This document shows, piece after piece, positions 1 to 8,433 of a stretch of DNA of 64,000 bases (the stretch's first letter is position 1; the number at the start of each line of letters is the position of its first letter). The translations under genes and the position numbers were made by a program. The stretch comes from Curtobacterium pusillum. GTDB taxonomy: Bacteria; Actinomycetota; Actinomycetes; Actinomycetales; Microbacteriaceae. A model generated the notes under the pieces. The model worked only from the letters and a program-made list of their open reading frames with translations, was not told the origin of the DNA and ran no database searches. The stretch lies in assembly GCF_007680845.1 (NCBI RefSeq), contig NZ_VEIY01000004.1, forward strand, positions 248,001 to 312,000, given 5' to 3'.

Positions 1-369
1 CGACCGTTCGACCATGTTCGACGCGACGACGGAGCCGATGCCGAAGAACGCTCCGTGGCAGAGGGCGGCGATCACGCGGCCGAGCATCATGACGCCGTAC
101 TCCGGCGCGACGGCGGAGAGCGTGTTCCCGATGACGAACAGGACGAGCAGGCCGAGGAGCACGGGCTTGCGGGCGAGCCGGGTCGTGGCGGCGGTGAGTC
201 CGAGCGCGCCGACGATGACGGCGAGGGCGTACCCGGTCACGAGCCAGCCGGCCGTGGTCTCGGAGACGCCGTAGTCTGCGGCGACCTCGGGCAGGAGTCC
301 GGTGATGACGAACTCGGTCAGGCCGATGCCGAATCCGCCGAGTGCGAGGGCGATGAGTCCCGCGGGCAT
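1..369 (-). CDS. MFS drug/sugar exporter, N-terminal part (cut by window edge)
   Basis: The first 123 residues of a major facilitator superfamily transporter, continuing past the left window edge. It opens with a hydrophobic segment (MPAGLIALALGGFGIGLTEF), then a second and third membrane segment joined by a short loop with TRLARKPVL, which matches the loop 2-3 signature G-x-x-x-D/R-R-x-G-R-R/K region of 12-TM DHA1 exporters (AraJ/PbuE-like). The start is ATG at 369. It is divergent from a MarR regulator 120 bp away, the classic layout of an exporter and its own repressor, so the MarR protein probably controls it. The substrate cannot be told from the visible part. Confidence 0.85.
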   Translation of the reverse strand, partial: MPAGLIALALGGFGIGLTEFVITGLLPEVAADYGVSETTAGWLVTGYALAVIVGALGLTAATTRLARKPVLLGLLVLFVIGNTLSAVAPEYGVMMLGRVIAALCHGAFFGIGSVVASNMVERS

Positions 370-416
370 GGATGTCCTTCCGTTGTGCGGTGCAGCTGTC
401 CCGCGTACGCTGGTTG

Positions 417-444
417 TTGCAGACGCGGGATATCGATAGTTGCA
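417..444. promoter_or_regulatory. Candidate MarR operator in the divergent exporter/marR gap
   Basis: The 120-bp gap holds TATCGATA, a perfect 8-bp palindrome at 431-438, flanked on both sides by TTGCA (417-421 and 440-444). Its position between divergent exporter and marR starts fits an operator. This is inference; the motif is short. Confidence 0.3.
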
Positions 445-489
445 CACGCTGGGTATCCGCGCAAGCAACCATGTGTGCCTGGAGGTCTC

Positions 490-939
490 ATGTCCGTCGA
501 CGACACGTCCGTCGCCGTCCGCGCCCACGGGTGGCGCACGCTCGCGGCGCTGCACGGGCTGATCGAGGCGCGGCTCGAACGTGCGCTGCGGGAGGTCGAC
601 CTGTCCGTCGTGGAGTTCACGGTGCTCGACGCCCTCCGCCGCCAGGACGGCTTCCACATGCGCATGCAGCAGCTCGCCCGTGCCGCGGCGCTCAGCCCGA
701 GCGCGACGACACGCCTGGTGAACCGGCTCGAGGAGCGTGCGCTGCTCACCCGTGTGCTCTGCGCCGACGACCGGCGGGGTCTCTACACGGAGCTCACGCA
801 CGCCGGGCAGCGGCTGCTCGACGCAGCGACGCCGGTGCATGCTGCGGCGCTCGAGGAGGCGCTCGCCGAAGCGCGCGAGGTTCCCGAGCTCGAGGAGCTC
901 GCCGTCGCGGTCGACCGGCTCGAGGGCGCGAGCGTCTGA
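490..939 (+). CDS. MarR family transcriptional regulator
   Basis: A 149-residue protein of normal MarR length with the winged-helix core at about residues 35-100: helix-turn-helix region MQQLARAAALSPSATTRLVN followed by the wing with the conserved DDRRG and the T-x-x-G of the wing strand. MarR proteins bind palindromic operators as dimers and release DNA when a phenolic or drug-like ligand binds. A GGAGGT ribosome site at 481-486 sets the ATG at 490. It is divergent from an MFS exporter, so autorepression and exporter control are the likely job. The ligand is unknown. Confidence 0.9.
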   Translation: MSVDDTSVAVRAHGWRTLAALHGLIEARLERALREVDLSVVEFTVLDALRRQDGFHMRMQQLARAAALSPSATTRLVNRLEERALLTRVLCADDRRGLYTELTHAGQRLLDAATPVHAAALEEALAEAREVPELEELAVAVDRLEGASV

Positions 940-980
940 CCCTCTGGCGGGCTGCGCGACCAGTGCCGCCGACCGGGTCG

Positions 981-1982
981 TCAGGAAGCCGGCGGCGCGG
1001 TGGTCGACCGCACCACGAGGGACGGCGGGATCGGCGTCCGGGTCGGGCCCGACGGGTCGGTCCCCCCGATGCGCTCCACGAGCCGTGCCGCAGCGATCCG
1101 CCCGACCTCGTCGTTGTGCGGGTCCACCGTGGTCAGCCGCAGCAGGGGGGATGCGGCCAGCGGCGTCTCGTCGTTGCCCATGACGGACACGTCCTCCGGG
1201 ACCCGGAGCCCCGCGTCCCGCACGGCGGCGATCGCACCCATCGCCATGACGTCGTTCGCGGCGAACACCGCGGTCAGGTCGGGGTGGTCCTCGAGGGCGC
1301 GGCGGGTGCCGTCGTACCCGGTCTGGTCCGACGTCGGCCCGGTGCCGTAGACCAGCGGCTCGAGGCCCGAGGCGACCAGCTGCGCGACGGTGGCTTCGCG
1401 GCGGACGCGAGCCGGGCCTCCCGAACCGGTGACGTGGACGATCCGTCGGTGACCCAGCGTGACGAGGTGCTCCGCGGCCAGCCGACCGCCCGCCGCTTCG
1501 TCGGAGGCGACCACGTCGAGCCCGTCGGGGACGTCGTCACGTGCGCCGGTGACGACGACGGGGGTGTCGGGCGGGACGATGAGGTCGGCGAACCCCTCGG
1601 CGGCGAGCAGGACCCCGTCGACCCGGAGTGACACGAGGTCGTCGAACGGCGACGATCCGAGGTGCTCGTTCGCGCGCGTGTCCGCGAGGGTGAGTCGGAG
1701 TCCGTGGGGTGCGAGTGCGTCGCGGACCCCGTCGAGCAGCGGGACGAACCAGGGGTTCCGGAAGTCGTCGACGATCACGCCGATGGTGCGGGTCCTGGTG
1801 CCGGCGAGGATCGCGGCGGCGCGGTTCGGACGGTACCCGAGTGCCGTCGCGGCGTCGACGACGGCCGCCCGCCGCGCGTCCGACACCCCGGGGTCTCCGC
1901 GCATCACCATGCTCACCAGGGACTTCGAGACGCCTGCACGAACGGCGACGTCGATGATCGTCGGCGGTCGGGTGGTCGACAC
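981..1982 (-). CDS. LacI family transcriptional regulator
   Basis: A 333-residue repressor with an N-terminal LacI helix-turn-helix (TIIDVAVRAGVSKSLVSMVM, residues about 8-27), the hinge region YRPNRAAAIL, and a periplasmic-binding-like effector domain (RTIGVIVDDFRNPWF onward) ending with the usual TTVDPHNDEVGR and R-L-V segment. The GTG at 1982 is chosen because AAGGAG lies 5 nt upstream; an upstream ATG would add residues with no ribosome site. It is divergent from a Gfo/Idh dehydrogenase and isomerase operon, and the gap holds a perfect 18-bp palindrome. It very likely represses that operon and itself in response to a sugar or polyol. Confidence 0.93.
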   Translation of the reverse strand: MSTTRPPTIIDVAVRAGVSKSLVSMVMRGDPGVSDARRAAVVDAATALGYRPNRAAAILAGTRTRTIGVIVDDFRNPWFVPLLDGVRDALAPHGLRLTLADTRANEHLGSSPFDDLVSLRVDGVLLAAEGFADLIVPPDTPVVVTGARDDVPDGLDVVASDEAAGGRLAAEHLVTLGHRRIVHVTGSGGPARVRREATVAQLVASGLEPLVYGTGPTSDQTGYDGTRRALEDHPDLTAVFAANDVMAMGAIAAVRDAGLRVPEDVSVMGNDETPLAASPLLRLTTVDPHNDEVGRIAAARLVERIGGTDPSGPTRTPIPPSLVVRSTTAPPAS

Positions 1983-1991
1983 GTGCGCTCC

Positions 1992-2022
1992 TTGACAGGA
2001 CATGGGGTGGGCGCAGTACAGT
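1992..2022 (+). promoter_or_regulatory. Promoter of the Gfo/Idh operon
   Basis: A consensus -35 TTGACA at 1992-1997 is followed after 19 bp by TACAGT at 2017-2022. Transcription would start just before the 18-bp palindrome at 2034, so a bound repressor would block it. Confidence 0.5.
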
Positions 2023-2033
2023 CTACGCATCCG

Positions 2034-2051
2034 CTCTGGAACGTTCCAGAG
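2034..2051. promoter_or_regulatory. LacI operator, perfect 18-bp palindrome
   Basis: CTCTGGAACGTTCCAGAG is a perfect inverted repeat with the central CG typical of LacI-family operators. It lies between the divergent lacI-type gene and the dehydrogenase operon, 30 bp before the latter's start codon. Confidence 0.85.
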
Positions 2052-2081
2052 CCATCACGGCACCTTCTCGAAGGAGAGAAC

Positions 2082-3299
2082 ATGCACGACAGCATCGGCG
2101 TCGCCGTCATCGGGGCGGGCATGGCGGGCAAGGCCCACGCGGCGGCCTGGCGGAACGCGCCGTCCGTCTTCGGCTCGACGCTCCCGCCGGTCCGGCTCGT
2201 GTCGGTCGGCGACGCGTACGAACCACTCGCGGTCGAGGCCGCGCGGCGCTTCGGGTACTCCCGCCACGACGTCGACTGGCGCGCCATCGCCGCGGCGGAC
2301 GACATCGACGTGGTGAGCGTCGTCGTCGCCAACCAGCTCCACCGCGAGATCGTCGAGGGGCTCCTGGCGGCCGGCAAGCACGTGCTGTGCGAGAAGCCGC
2401 TGTCCGACTCGCTCGAGGACGCTCGAGCGATGGCCGCGGCCGCTGCGGACGCCGCGGAGCGCGGACTGGTCGCACGGATCGGCTTCACCTACCGACGCGC
2501 CCCGGGCCTCGCCGCGATCCGGCAGCTCGTCGAGGACGGCACGCTCGGTCGCGTCCTGCACGTCTCCGCCCGCTACTGGACCGACTACGGCTCCTCGCCC
2601 GACGTCCCGTTCTCGTGGCGTTTCGGCGGCGCTCCGGGCACCGGCGCCCTCGCCGACGTCGGCTCGCACCTGACGTACGTGGCGGAGTTCCTCGCCGGCG
2701 GGCTGCGCAGCGTCAACGGTGGCATGTTCACCACCGCCATCACGAAGCGTCCCGTCGCGGCGGGCTTCGCCCTGCGCGGCCAGGCCGCACCGCTCACGGG
2801 TGAGTCCGCGGACGTCGAGAACGACGACTACGCCACCTTCAACGCCCGCTTCGGCGACGGCACGGTGGTCGGTTCGCTCGAGGTGTCGCGTGTCGCGACG
2901 TCGCACCCGAACGGCCTCGTCATCGAGGTGTTCTGCGAGGACGGCGCCGCCCGGTGGGACCAGGAGCGCCCGTCCGAGATCGGCCTCGCCCTGCAGTCCG
3001 ACGGGCCACGCCTCGGCGGGTACCGACAGGTCGTCCTCGGCCCGGAGCACCCGTACGTCGCCGGCGGCATGGCGATGGACGCCCCCGGTGTCGGCTGGGG
3101 CCAGAACCAGATGTTCGAGTACCAGGCCCGGGCCTTCCTCGACGAGGTCGCGGGCAACACCGTCGACCCGCTGCCGGCGAACGCCACGTTCGACGACGGC
3201 GTCCACAACATGGAGGTCCTCGACGCGGTGGCCCGGTCTGCCGCGGCAGGCGGGGCGTCGGTCGACGTGCCCACGACGAAGCAGGAGCAGCACGCATGA
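2082..3299 (+). CDS. Gfo/Idh/MocA family NAD(P)-dependent dehydrogenase
   Basis: A 405-residue sugar- or cyclitol-oxidising dehydrogenase. The N-terminal Rossmann fold shows GVAVIGAGMAGKAH (residues about 5-18) and the family hallmark CEKPL at about 105; the C-terminal domain carries DVGSH, where the histidine lines the active site. AAGGAG at 2071-2076 sets the ATG. The gene overlaps the next by ATGA, so the two are translationally coupled. Control is probably by the divergent LacI repressor through the operator at 2034. The substrate is unknown; myo-inositol, glucosides and rare sugars are all oxidised by this family. Confidence 0.92.
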   Translation: MHDSIGVAVIGAGMAGKAHAAAWRNAPSVFGSTLPPVRLVSVGDAYEPLAVEAARRFGYSRHDVDWRAIAAADDIDVVSVVVANQLHREIVEGLLAAGKHVLCEKPLSDSLEDARAMAAAAADAAERGLVARIGFTYRRAPGLAAIRQLVEDGTLGRVLHVSARYWTDYGSSPDVPFSWRFGGAPGTGALADVGSHLTYVAEFLAGGLRSVNGGMFTTAITKRPVAAGFALRGQAAPLTGESADVENDDYATFNARFGDGTVVGSLEVSRVATSHPNGLVIEVFCEDGAARWDQERPSEIGLALQSDGPRLGGYRQVVLGPEHPYVAGGMAMDAPGVGWGQNQMFEYQARAFLDEVAGNTVDPLPANATFDDGVHNMEVLDAVARSAAAGGASVDVPTTKQEQHA

Positions 3300-4303
3300 G
3301 ACTCGGTCTGTACAACGCGATCTTCCACGACCGTCCGCTCGGTGACGCCCTCGCGGTGATCGCCGGGAACGGTCTCACCGGCATCGAGCTGAACACCGGC
3401 GGGTTCCTGCCGCCGGTGCACGTGCCGGACATCGACGCGATCCTCGTGGACGACGCGGCGCGGGACGCGTTCCTGGCACAGTTCGACGGGACCGGCGTCT
3501 CGATCGCGGGCCTGAACTGCAACGGGAACCCCCTGCACCCCGACCCGGCGATCGGTCCCGCGCACGCCGAGGACGTCCGGCGCAGCATCCGCCTGGCCGC
3601 CCGCCTCGGCCAGGACCGCGTCGTCACGATGTCCGGTCTGCCCGCGGGGGAGCCCGGCGGGACGCGGCCGAACTGGATCGTGAACGCGTGGAACTCCGCG
3701 GCACTCGACGTCCTCGAGCACCAGTGGAGCGTGGCCGTGCCGTTCTGGCAGGAGATCGACGCGCTCGCTCGGGAACACGGCGTGAAGGTCGCGCTCGAGC
3801 TGCACCCGCAGAACCTCGTGTTCAACCCGGCGACGATCCGCGAGCTGGTGTCGCGCGGCGGGCTGACGAACGTGGGCGTGGAGCTCGACGCGAGCCACCT
3901 CTTCTGGCAGCAGATGGACCCGGTGGCGGTCGTCCGCGACCTCGGTCCGCTGGTGTTCCACGCTGCCGCGAAGGACGTCCGGATCAACCCGCACGCGGCG
4001 ATCAACGGCGTGCTCGACAACTCGTTCCGCCGATTGTCGCCGGGTGAGGCACGGACGAACCTCGGCGGCGACGAGTGGGCCAACGAGTGGCCGAAGCCGT
4101 CCGCGTGGGACTTCGTCGCGCTCGGCAAGGGCCACGACACGGCGTACTGGTCGCGGTTCCTCGAGGCGCTGCACGAGGTGGACCCGGAGATGTGGGTGAA
4201 CATCGAGCACGAAGACACCGAGCTCGGACGCGAGGACGGCGTCGCCGCCGCGGCGCGGGTGCTGTTGGCCGCCGACGCGGAGCGGGAGGGCGCGGCGGTC
4301 TGA
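3296..4303 (+). CDS. Sugar phosphate isomerase/epimerase family TIM-barrel protein
   Basis: A 335-residue xylose-isomerase-like TIM barrel (AP endonuclease 2 superfamily). Probable metal ligands are the acidic residues and histidines in LELHPQN, VELDASH, VFHAAAKD and NIEHEDTELG. Its ATG overlaps the stop of the dehydrogenase (ATGA). Dehydrogenase plus such an isomerase is a standard pair for oxidising a sugar or inositol and rearranging or dehydrating the keto product. A second, differently arranged pair lies at 21.4-23.5 kb. Family is sure, exact reaction is not. Confidence 0.88.
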   Translation: MRLGLYNAIFHDRPLGDALAVIAGNGLTGIELNTGGFLPPVHVPDIDAILVDDAARDAFLAQFDGTGVSIAGLNCNGNPLHPDPAIGPAHAEDVRRSIRLAARLGQDRVVTMSGLPAGEPGGTRPNWIVNAWNSAALDVLEHQWSVAVPFWQEIDALAREHGVKVALELHPQNLVFNPATIRELVSRGGLTNVGVELDASHLFWQQMDPVAVVRDLGPLVFHAAAKDVRINPHAAINGVLDNSFRRLSPGEARTNLGGDEWANEWPKPSAWDFVALGKGHDTAYWSRFLEALHEVDPEMWVNIEHEDTELGREDGVAAAARVLLAADAEREGAAV

Positions 4304-4317
4304 CGGTCTGAGGGTCC

Positions 4318-4331
4318 GACGGGAGGCGCGG
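4318..4331. repeat. Half copy of the GACGGGAGGCGCGG palindrome family
   Basis: GACGGGAGGCGCGG is identical to the left arm of the intact palindromes at 30113, 48764 and 54019, but the right arm is not present in recognisable form. Confidence 0.6.
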
Positions 4332-4351
4332 TTCGTCCCCGCCCCGCGCGC

Positions 4352-4357
4352 TACGGT
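4352..4357 (+). promoter_or_regulatory. Leaderless -10 box TACGGT
   Basis: TACGGT ends 6 nt before GTG 4364, so transcription would begin at or next to the start codon. No ribosome site is visible. Confidence 0.55.
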
Positions 4358-4363
4358 GTGCGG

Positions 4364-5380
4364 GTGGACCGGCGGAGCAGCCTCGTGGTCGGCAGCGCGA
4401 TCGTGGTCGCCCTGGCGCTTACCGGCTGCGCCGCCGAGAGTCCGGCCGCTCCCGACTCCCTCGCGGTCGAGGCCTACGTCGAACCGGGTGGCGGAGCAGC
4501 CGCCGCGGTGACCGCCACCGACGGCCGCGCGGCGACGATCGGCATCGACGGCGTGACCTTGGCCGCCGACGGCGCCGGGCTGAACGCGCTCCCGGGCGGT
4601 GTGGGCTCGCTCGCGAGCAAGGCCTCTCGAGCGGGTGCGTCCCCCGAACTCCTCGTCAGCAACTACTCCGACGCGATCGGCGACTTCTCGCCCGACGTCG
4701 GCACGGCGCTCCTCGCCGACCCCGACCACCGCTCGCGCGTCGCGGTGCGCCTGGCTGCACTCGCCGCGGCGCACGACATGAGCGGCGTGCAGATCGACCT
4801 CGAGTCACTCCGGAGCCGCGACCGCGCCGGGCTGGTCGCGTTCGCCGCCGCGCTCGGGGACGCCGTGCACGAGCGGCTCGGGGCCGACGCCGAGGTCTCG
4901 ATGGCGGTGATGGCCTCGACCGACGAGGACGGGTACCGCGACACCGGGTACGACCTCGGTGCGCTCGAGGACCACGTCGACCGGTTCGTCCTCATGACCT
5001 ACGACCAGCACGGCCCGTGGAGCGACCCGGGACCGATCGGCGCACTGCCCTGGACGAAGCGCGCGGTCGCCGCCGCCGAGCGGTCAGGAGTCCCGGCGGA
5101 CCGGATCGACCTCGGGATCGCCGGGTACGGGTACGTGTGGGGCGGCTCCGGCGACGCCCAACTCAGCCCCGCCGCGGCGCGTACGGTGGCGGGCAGCGCG
5201 GCTCGGTGGTCGGCGCGGGACGCGGAGTGGTCCGCCGTGCTCGGCGACGGGCGCGAGCTGCACTGGTCCGACGCCCGGTCCTACCGCGCCCGTGTCGCGC
5301 TCGCCGCGGACCTCGGGCTGCACGGGGTCGCGCTGTGGTCCCTGAACACCCTGGCCCTGCCGGAACCGGAGGCGACGTGA
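4364..5380 (+). CDS. GH18-like (YaaH/chitinase fold) lipoprotein
   Basis: A 338-residue exported protein: signal peptide with lipobox ALTGC (Cys 22 from this start), then a glycoside hydrolase 18 barrel. The active-site strand reads SGVQIDLESL, with Asp 145 and catalytic Glu 147 in place of the classical DxxDxDxE. The segment RFVLMTYDQHGPWSDPGPIG closely resembles the YaaH/YdhD N-acetylglucosaminidase branch. It probably cuts N-acetylglucosamine bonds in peptidoglycan or chitin at the cell surface. GTG 4364 is chosen by the leaderless -10 at 4352; GTG 4358 is in frame as well. The stop overlaps the next start (GTGA). Confidence 0.8.
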   Translation: MDRRSSLVVGSAIVVALALTGCAAESPAAPDSLAVEAYVEPGGGAAAAVTATDGRAATIGIDGVTLAADGAGLNALPGGVGSLASKASRAGASPELLVSNYSDAIGDFSPDVGTALLADPDHRSRVAVRLAALAAAHDMSGVQIDLESLRSRDRAGLVAFAAALGDAVHERLGADAEVSMAVMASTDEDGYRDTGYDLGALEDHVDRFVLMTYDQHGPWSDPGPIGALPWTKRAVAAAERSGVPADRIDLGIAGYGYVWGGSGDAQLSPAAARTVAGSAARWSARDAEWSAVLGDGRELHWSDARSYRARVALAADLGLHGVALWSLNTLALPEPEAT

Positions 5381-6039
5381 AACTCCTGCTGACGTCCGGG
5401 GGCGTCACGAACCCCACGATCCACGACGCCCTCGTGGACATGCTCGGCGGGCCCGTCGAGGAGAGCCACGCGTTGGTCGTCCCGACCGCGCAGTGGGGCC
5501 ACCCGATGTGCGGGCCGGTCTCGGTCCGGGACCTGGTCGCCGGCGGCAGCGACTCCCGGTACCTCGCCGGGTTGGGGTGGGCCTCGGTCGGCGTCCTGGA
5601 GCTCACCGCCCTGCCCACGATCGGCGTCGAACGGTGGAGCGCCTGGGTGCGGGAGGCCGACGTCCTGCTGGTCGACGGGGGCGACGCGACGTACCTGGCC
5701 CACTGGATGCGGGCCTCCGGTCTCGCGGACCTGCTGCCCTCGCTGACCGACACGGTGTGGGTCGGGGTGAGCGCCGGCAGCATGGTGATGACCCCGCGGA
5801 TCGGCACGCCCTTCGTCGCGTGGTCGGACGCGGCCGACGACCGGACCCTGGGCGTGGTCGACTTCTCGATCTTCCCGCACCTCGACGCGTTCCCGGAGAA
5901 CACCCTCGAGAACGCCGAGCGCTGGGCCGCCGACCTCGGTGTGCCGGCGTACGCCATCGACGAGCAGACCGCCATCGCCGTCGTGGACGACTCGGTGCGG
6001 GTCGTCTCCGAGGGGCGGTGGGTGCAGCTCGCGACCTGA
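5377..6039 (+). CDS. Peptidase E-like serine hydrolase (S51 family)
   Basis: A 220-residue class-I glutamine-amidotransferase-like hydrolase. The nucleophile elbow GVSAGSMV places the serine at residue 132, as in peptidase E / cyanophycinase enzymes; LVDGGDATYL is the conserved strand before it. S51 peptidases cut Asp-X dipeptides in the cytosol. GGAGG at 5368-5372 and the GTGA overlap support GTG 5377. Coupling to a cell-wall GH18-like lipoprotein is unusual and could mean that wall fragments and their peptides are handled together, which is inference. Confidence 0.85.
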   Translation: MKLLLTSGGVTNPTIHDALVDMLGGPVEESHALVVPTAQWGHPMCGPVSVRDLVAGGSDSRYLAGLGWASVGVLELTALPTIGVERWSAWVREADVLLVDGGDATYLAHWMRASGLADLLPSLTDTVWVGVSAGSMVMTPRIGTPFVAWSDAADDRTLGVVDFSIFPHLDAFPENTLENAERWAADLGVPAYAIDEQTAIAVVDDSVRVVSEGRWVQLAT

Positions 6040-6109
6040 CGCTGCACCGCCCGCTGTCACCGGGCCGCTGTAGCATGCACGACACCTGTCCAGAGACGAG
6101 GAGGCCTGC

Positions 6110-7102
6110 GTGCCGGAACCGACCGACCCCGCCTTCCCGATCGAGCACATCCGCGACGTCGGGGACGATGTCATCGCGGCCGTCTCGACCGTCGTGGACG
6201 GCAAGACCGAGGCCATCCGCACCGCGCTGACGGTGATGCTCGCGGAAGGGCACCTCCTGGTCGAGGACGTCCCCGGCGTCGGCAAGACCGTGCTCGCGAA
6301 GGCACTCGGCGCCTCCGTCGGCGGCACGGTCAACCGCATCCAGTTCACCTCGGACATGCTGCCGTCGGACGTCACGGGCGTGAACATCTTCGACCAGTCC
6401 TCGGGGACCTTCCGCTTCTCACCCGGGCCGGTGTTCGCGAACGTCGTCATCGGTGACGAGATCAACCGGACGAGCCCGAAGACCCAGTCCGCCCTGCTCG
6501 AGGCGATGGCCGAGGCGCAGGTCACCGTCGACGGGGTGACGCGCAAGCTGGACAGCCCGTTCATGATCGTCGCGACGCAGAACCCGATCGACATGGAAGG
6601 CACGTACCCGCTGCCGGAAGCGCAGCGCGACCGGTTCATGGCGCGCCTGACGATGGGGTACCCGAGCGCCGACGCCGAGCGGCAGATGCTCATGAACCGC
6701 GGTGGCGGGGACCCGCTCGCCAGCCTCCGCCCGATCGTGGACGTCGACAGCCTCCGCGCCCTCATCCACACGGTCCGCACGGTGCACGTCGCCCCCGACG
6801 TCGAGGCGTACATCGTCGCGATCGTCCGCGCGACCCGTACCCACCCCGACATCGTGCTCGGCGCCAGCCCCCGCGCCACGCTCCACCTCGCCCAGGCCGC
6901 CCGGGCCCACGCCGCCCTCCTCGGCCGGCCGTTCGTCACCCCGGACGACGTCGCCACCCTCGCACCCGTGATCCTCGCGCACCGGCTCGTGCCGGTCGCC
7001 AGGGGCCTCGGCGGGACCGGCGACGACACCGTCCGCGAGATCGTCGTCCGGATCGTCTCCGACACCGTCGTGCCGTTCACGGCGACCGCCGTCCGCTCCT
7101 GA
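6110..7102 (+). CDS. MoxR family AAA+ ATPase
   Basis: A 330-residue MoxR ATPase with Walker A PGVGKT (Lys 59), Walker B GDEIN (Asp 116, Glu 117), and the family stretch NRTSPKTQSALLEAM; sensor and lid regions follow with GASPRATLHLAQAA. MoxR proteins act as chaperone-like ATPases that mature partner complexes, usually with DUF58 and VWA proteins. GAGGAGG at 6098-6104 sets GTG 6110. It starts a three-gene operon with a DUF58 protein (TGATG overlap) and a membrane transglutaminase, a common actinobacterial set. Confidence 0.95.
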   Translation: MPEPTDPAFPIEHIRDVGDDVIAAVSTVVDGKTEAIRTALTVMLAEGHLLVEDVPGVGKTVLAKALGASVGGTVNRIQFTSDMLPSDVTGVNIFDQSSGTFRFSPGPVFANVVIGDEINRTSPKTQSALLEAMAEAQVTVDGVTRKLDSPFMIVATQNPIDMEGTYPLPEAQRDRFMARLTMGYPSADAERQMLMNRGGGDPLASLRPIVDVDSLRALIHTVRTVHVAPDVEAYIVAIVRATRTHPDIVLGASPRATLHLAQAARAHAALLGRPFVTPDDVATLAPVILAHRLVPVARGLGGTGDDTVREIVVRIVSDTVVPFTATAVRS

Positions 7103-8433
7103 TGTCCGGCTCCCCGGCACCGTCGTCGCTCGCGCTGCGGGCGGGTGCCGTGCGGTCCGGTGCCGTCCGCTACGGGCGCCGTGGTCTGTCCCTGCTCCGC
7201 CGCACGCCGTTCCCGCGGCCGACCGCGCGCGGCTGGACGGTCATCGCGGTGGGCATCGGGCTCGTCGGCGGCGGACTCGTCGGGACGACGAGCGTCGCGG
7301 TGTCGGCCGGGCTCCTGCTGCTCGTCCTCGTCGTGCTCGGCGTCGTGATGGCGTTCGTGGTCGCGGCACCCTTGCGCGGCAGCCGGACCACCACGCGGGC
7401 GATCGTGCAGGTGGGCGAGGTCTACCGGGAGCGCATCACGCTCCGCGGCACGAGCCTGCCGATCGGCCCGCGGACGACCCTGCTGGTGCGGGAACAGCTC
7501 GACGACGCGCTCGTCAGTGCGTCCACGGCGGAGACCTACGCCGCCGTCGGTCCGAACGTGCCCCCGGCGGTGCTCGACGTCGAGGCGCTGGCGGTCCAGC
7601 GCGGTCGGAGCCTCGTCGGCCCGGTGACGATCCGCGTCGAGGACCCGTTCGGCCTGCTCCGCATCGACCGGCCCGTCGTCGCGGCCGAGGAGGTCGTGGT
7701 CGTCCCCGCGACGACCCCGCTCGCCGCGCTCGACACCGGAGCGCTCGCCGGCGCGGTCTCCGCCGACGAAGGACGGGTCGGCCAGGGCGGATCGGCGGAC
7801 GACAGCGAGCTCCGCCCGTACCGGCCCGGCGACCCGATCCGCCGCGTGCACTGGGCGCAGAGTGCCCGCCGCGGAGAGCTCCACGTCCGGCAGACCACGC
7901 AGGCGCAGCCGCCCGAGGCGGTCATCGCCCTCGACGTCCGCCGCGAGTCCTACCAGCGGCTCGGGCGGGACGACCTCGCCGAGCTCTCCGACCTCGGCGG
8001 CGACGCGGCCTTCGAGCACGCGGTCGTCGTCGCCGCCAGCGTCGCCCGTGCGCTCGCCGCACGGACCTCCCGTGTGCTGCTCGTCAGCGACGGCCCGAGC
8101 GGCAGCACGCGGCACGCGGGGGATGCCGGCGGCCTCACCGACGTGCTCGTCGGGCTCGCCGACGTCCGGCTCCGGTCGGACGCCCGGGACGTCACCGACG
8201 TCCTCCCCGACGTCCGCGGCCGAGACGTGCACGGCATGACCGCCGTCGTCACCGGGCACTGCACCGCGGAACAGGCCGCCGAGCTCGTCTCCGCCACGAC
8301 CGGGTCGAGCCGGGGGATCCTGGCGACCATCGTGCCGCCGGAACCCGTGGTGCGCGGCATCCTCGACCGCGCCGGCTGGCGCACCCTCGTGGTCCCGGTC
8401 GTCGGCGCGCACGCCCCCGGGAGCATCCGGTGA
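7102..8433 (+). CDS. DUF58 domain-containing membrane protein
   Basis: A 443-residue protein. Two membrane segments occupy about residues 45-90, and the DUF58 core contains the diagnostic YRPGDPIRRVHWAQSARRGE starting at Tyr 240, followed by a VWA-like fold. Its ATG overlaps the moxR stop (TGATG) and its stop overlaps the next start (GTGA). DUF58 proteins pair with MoxR ATPases; their biochemical role is not settled, though metal-dependent protein-protein assembly at the membrane is proposed. The protein is of normal length and looks intact. Confidence 0.92.
   Translation: MSGSPAPSSLALRAGAVRSGAVRYGRRGLSLLRRTPFPRPTARGWTVIAVGIGLVGGGLVGTTSVAVSAGLLLLVLVVLGVVMAFVVAAPLRGSRTTTRAIVQVGEVYRERITLRGTSLPIGPRTTLLVREQLDDALVSASTAETYAAVGPNVPPAVLDVEALAVQRGRSLVGPVTIRVEDPFGLLRIDRPVVAAEEVVVVPATTPLAALDTGALAGAVSADEGRVGQGGSADDSELRPYRPGDPIRRVHWAQSARRGELHVRQTTQAQPPEAVIALDVRRESYQRLGRDDLAELSDLGGDAAFEHAVVVAASVARALAARTSRVLLVSDGPSGSTRHAGDAGGLTDVLVGLADVRLRSDARDVTDVLPDVRGRDVHGMTAVVTGHCTAEQAAELVSATTGSSRGILATIVPPEPVVRGILDRAGWRTLVVPVVGAHAPGSIR

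Noticed and set aside
5281-8412. A 1043-residue reading frame on the minus strand opposite peptidase E, moxR and DUF58
   Set aside because: Same shadow pattern; the plus-strand genes have full domain sets and ribosome sites or coupled starts.
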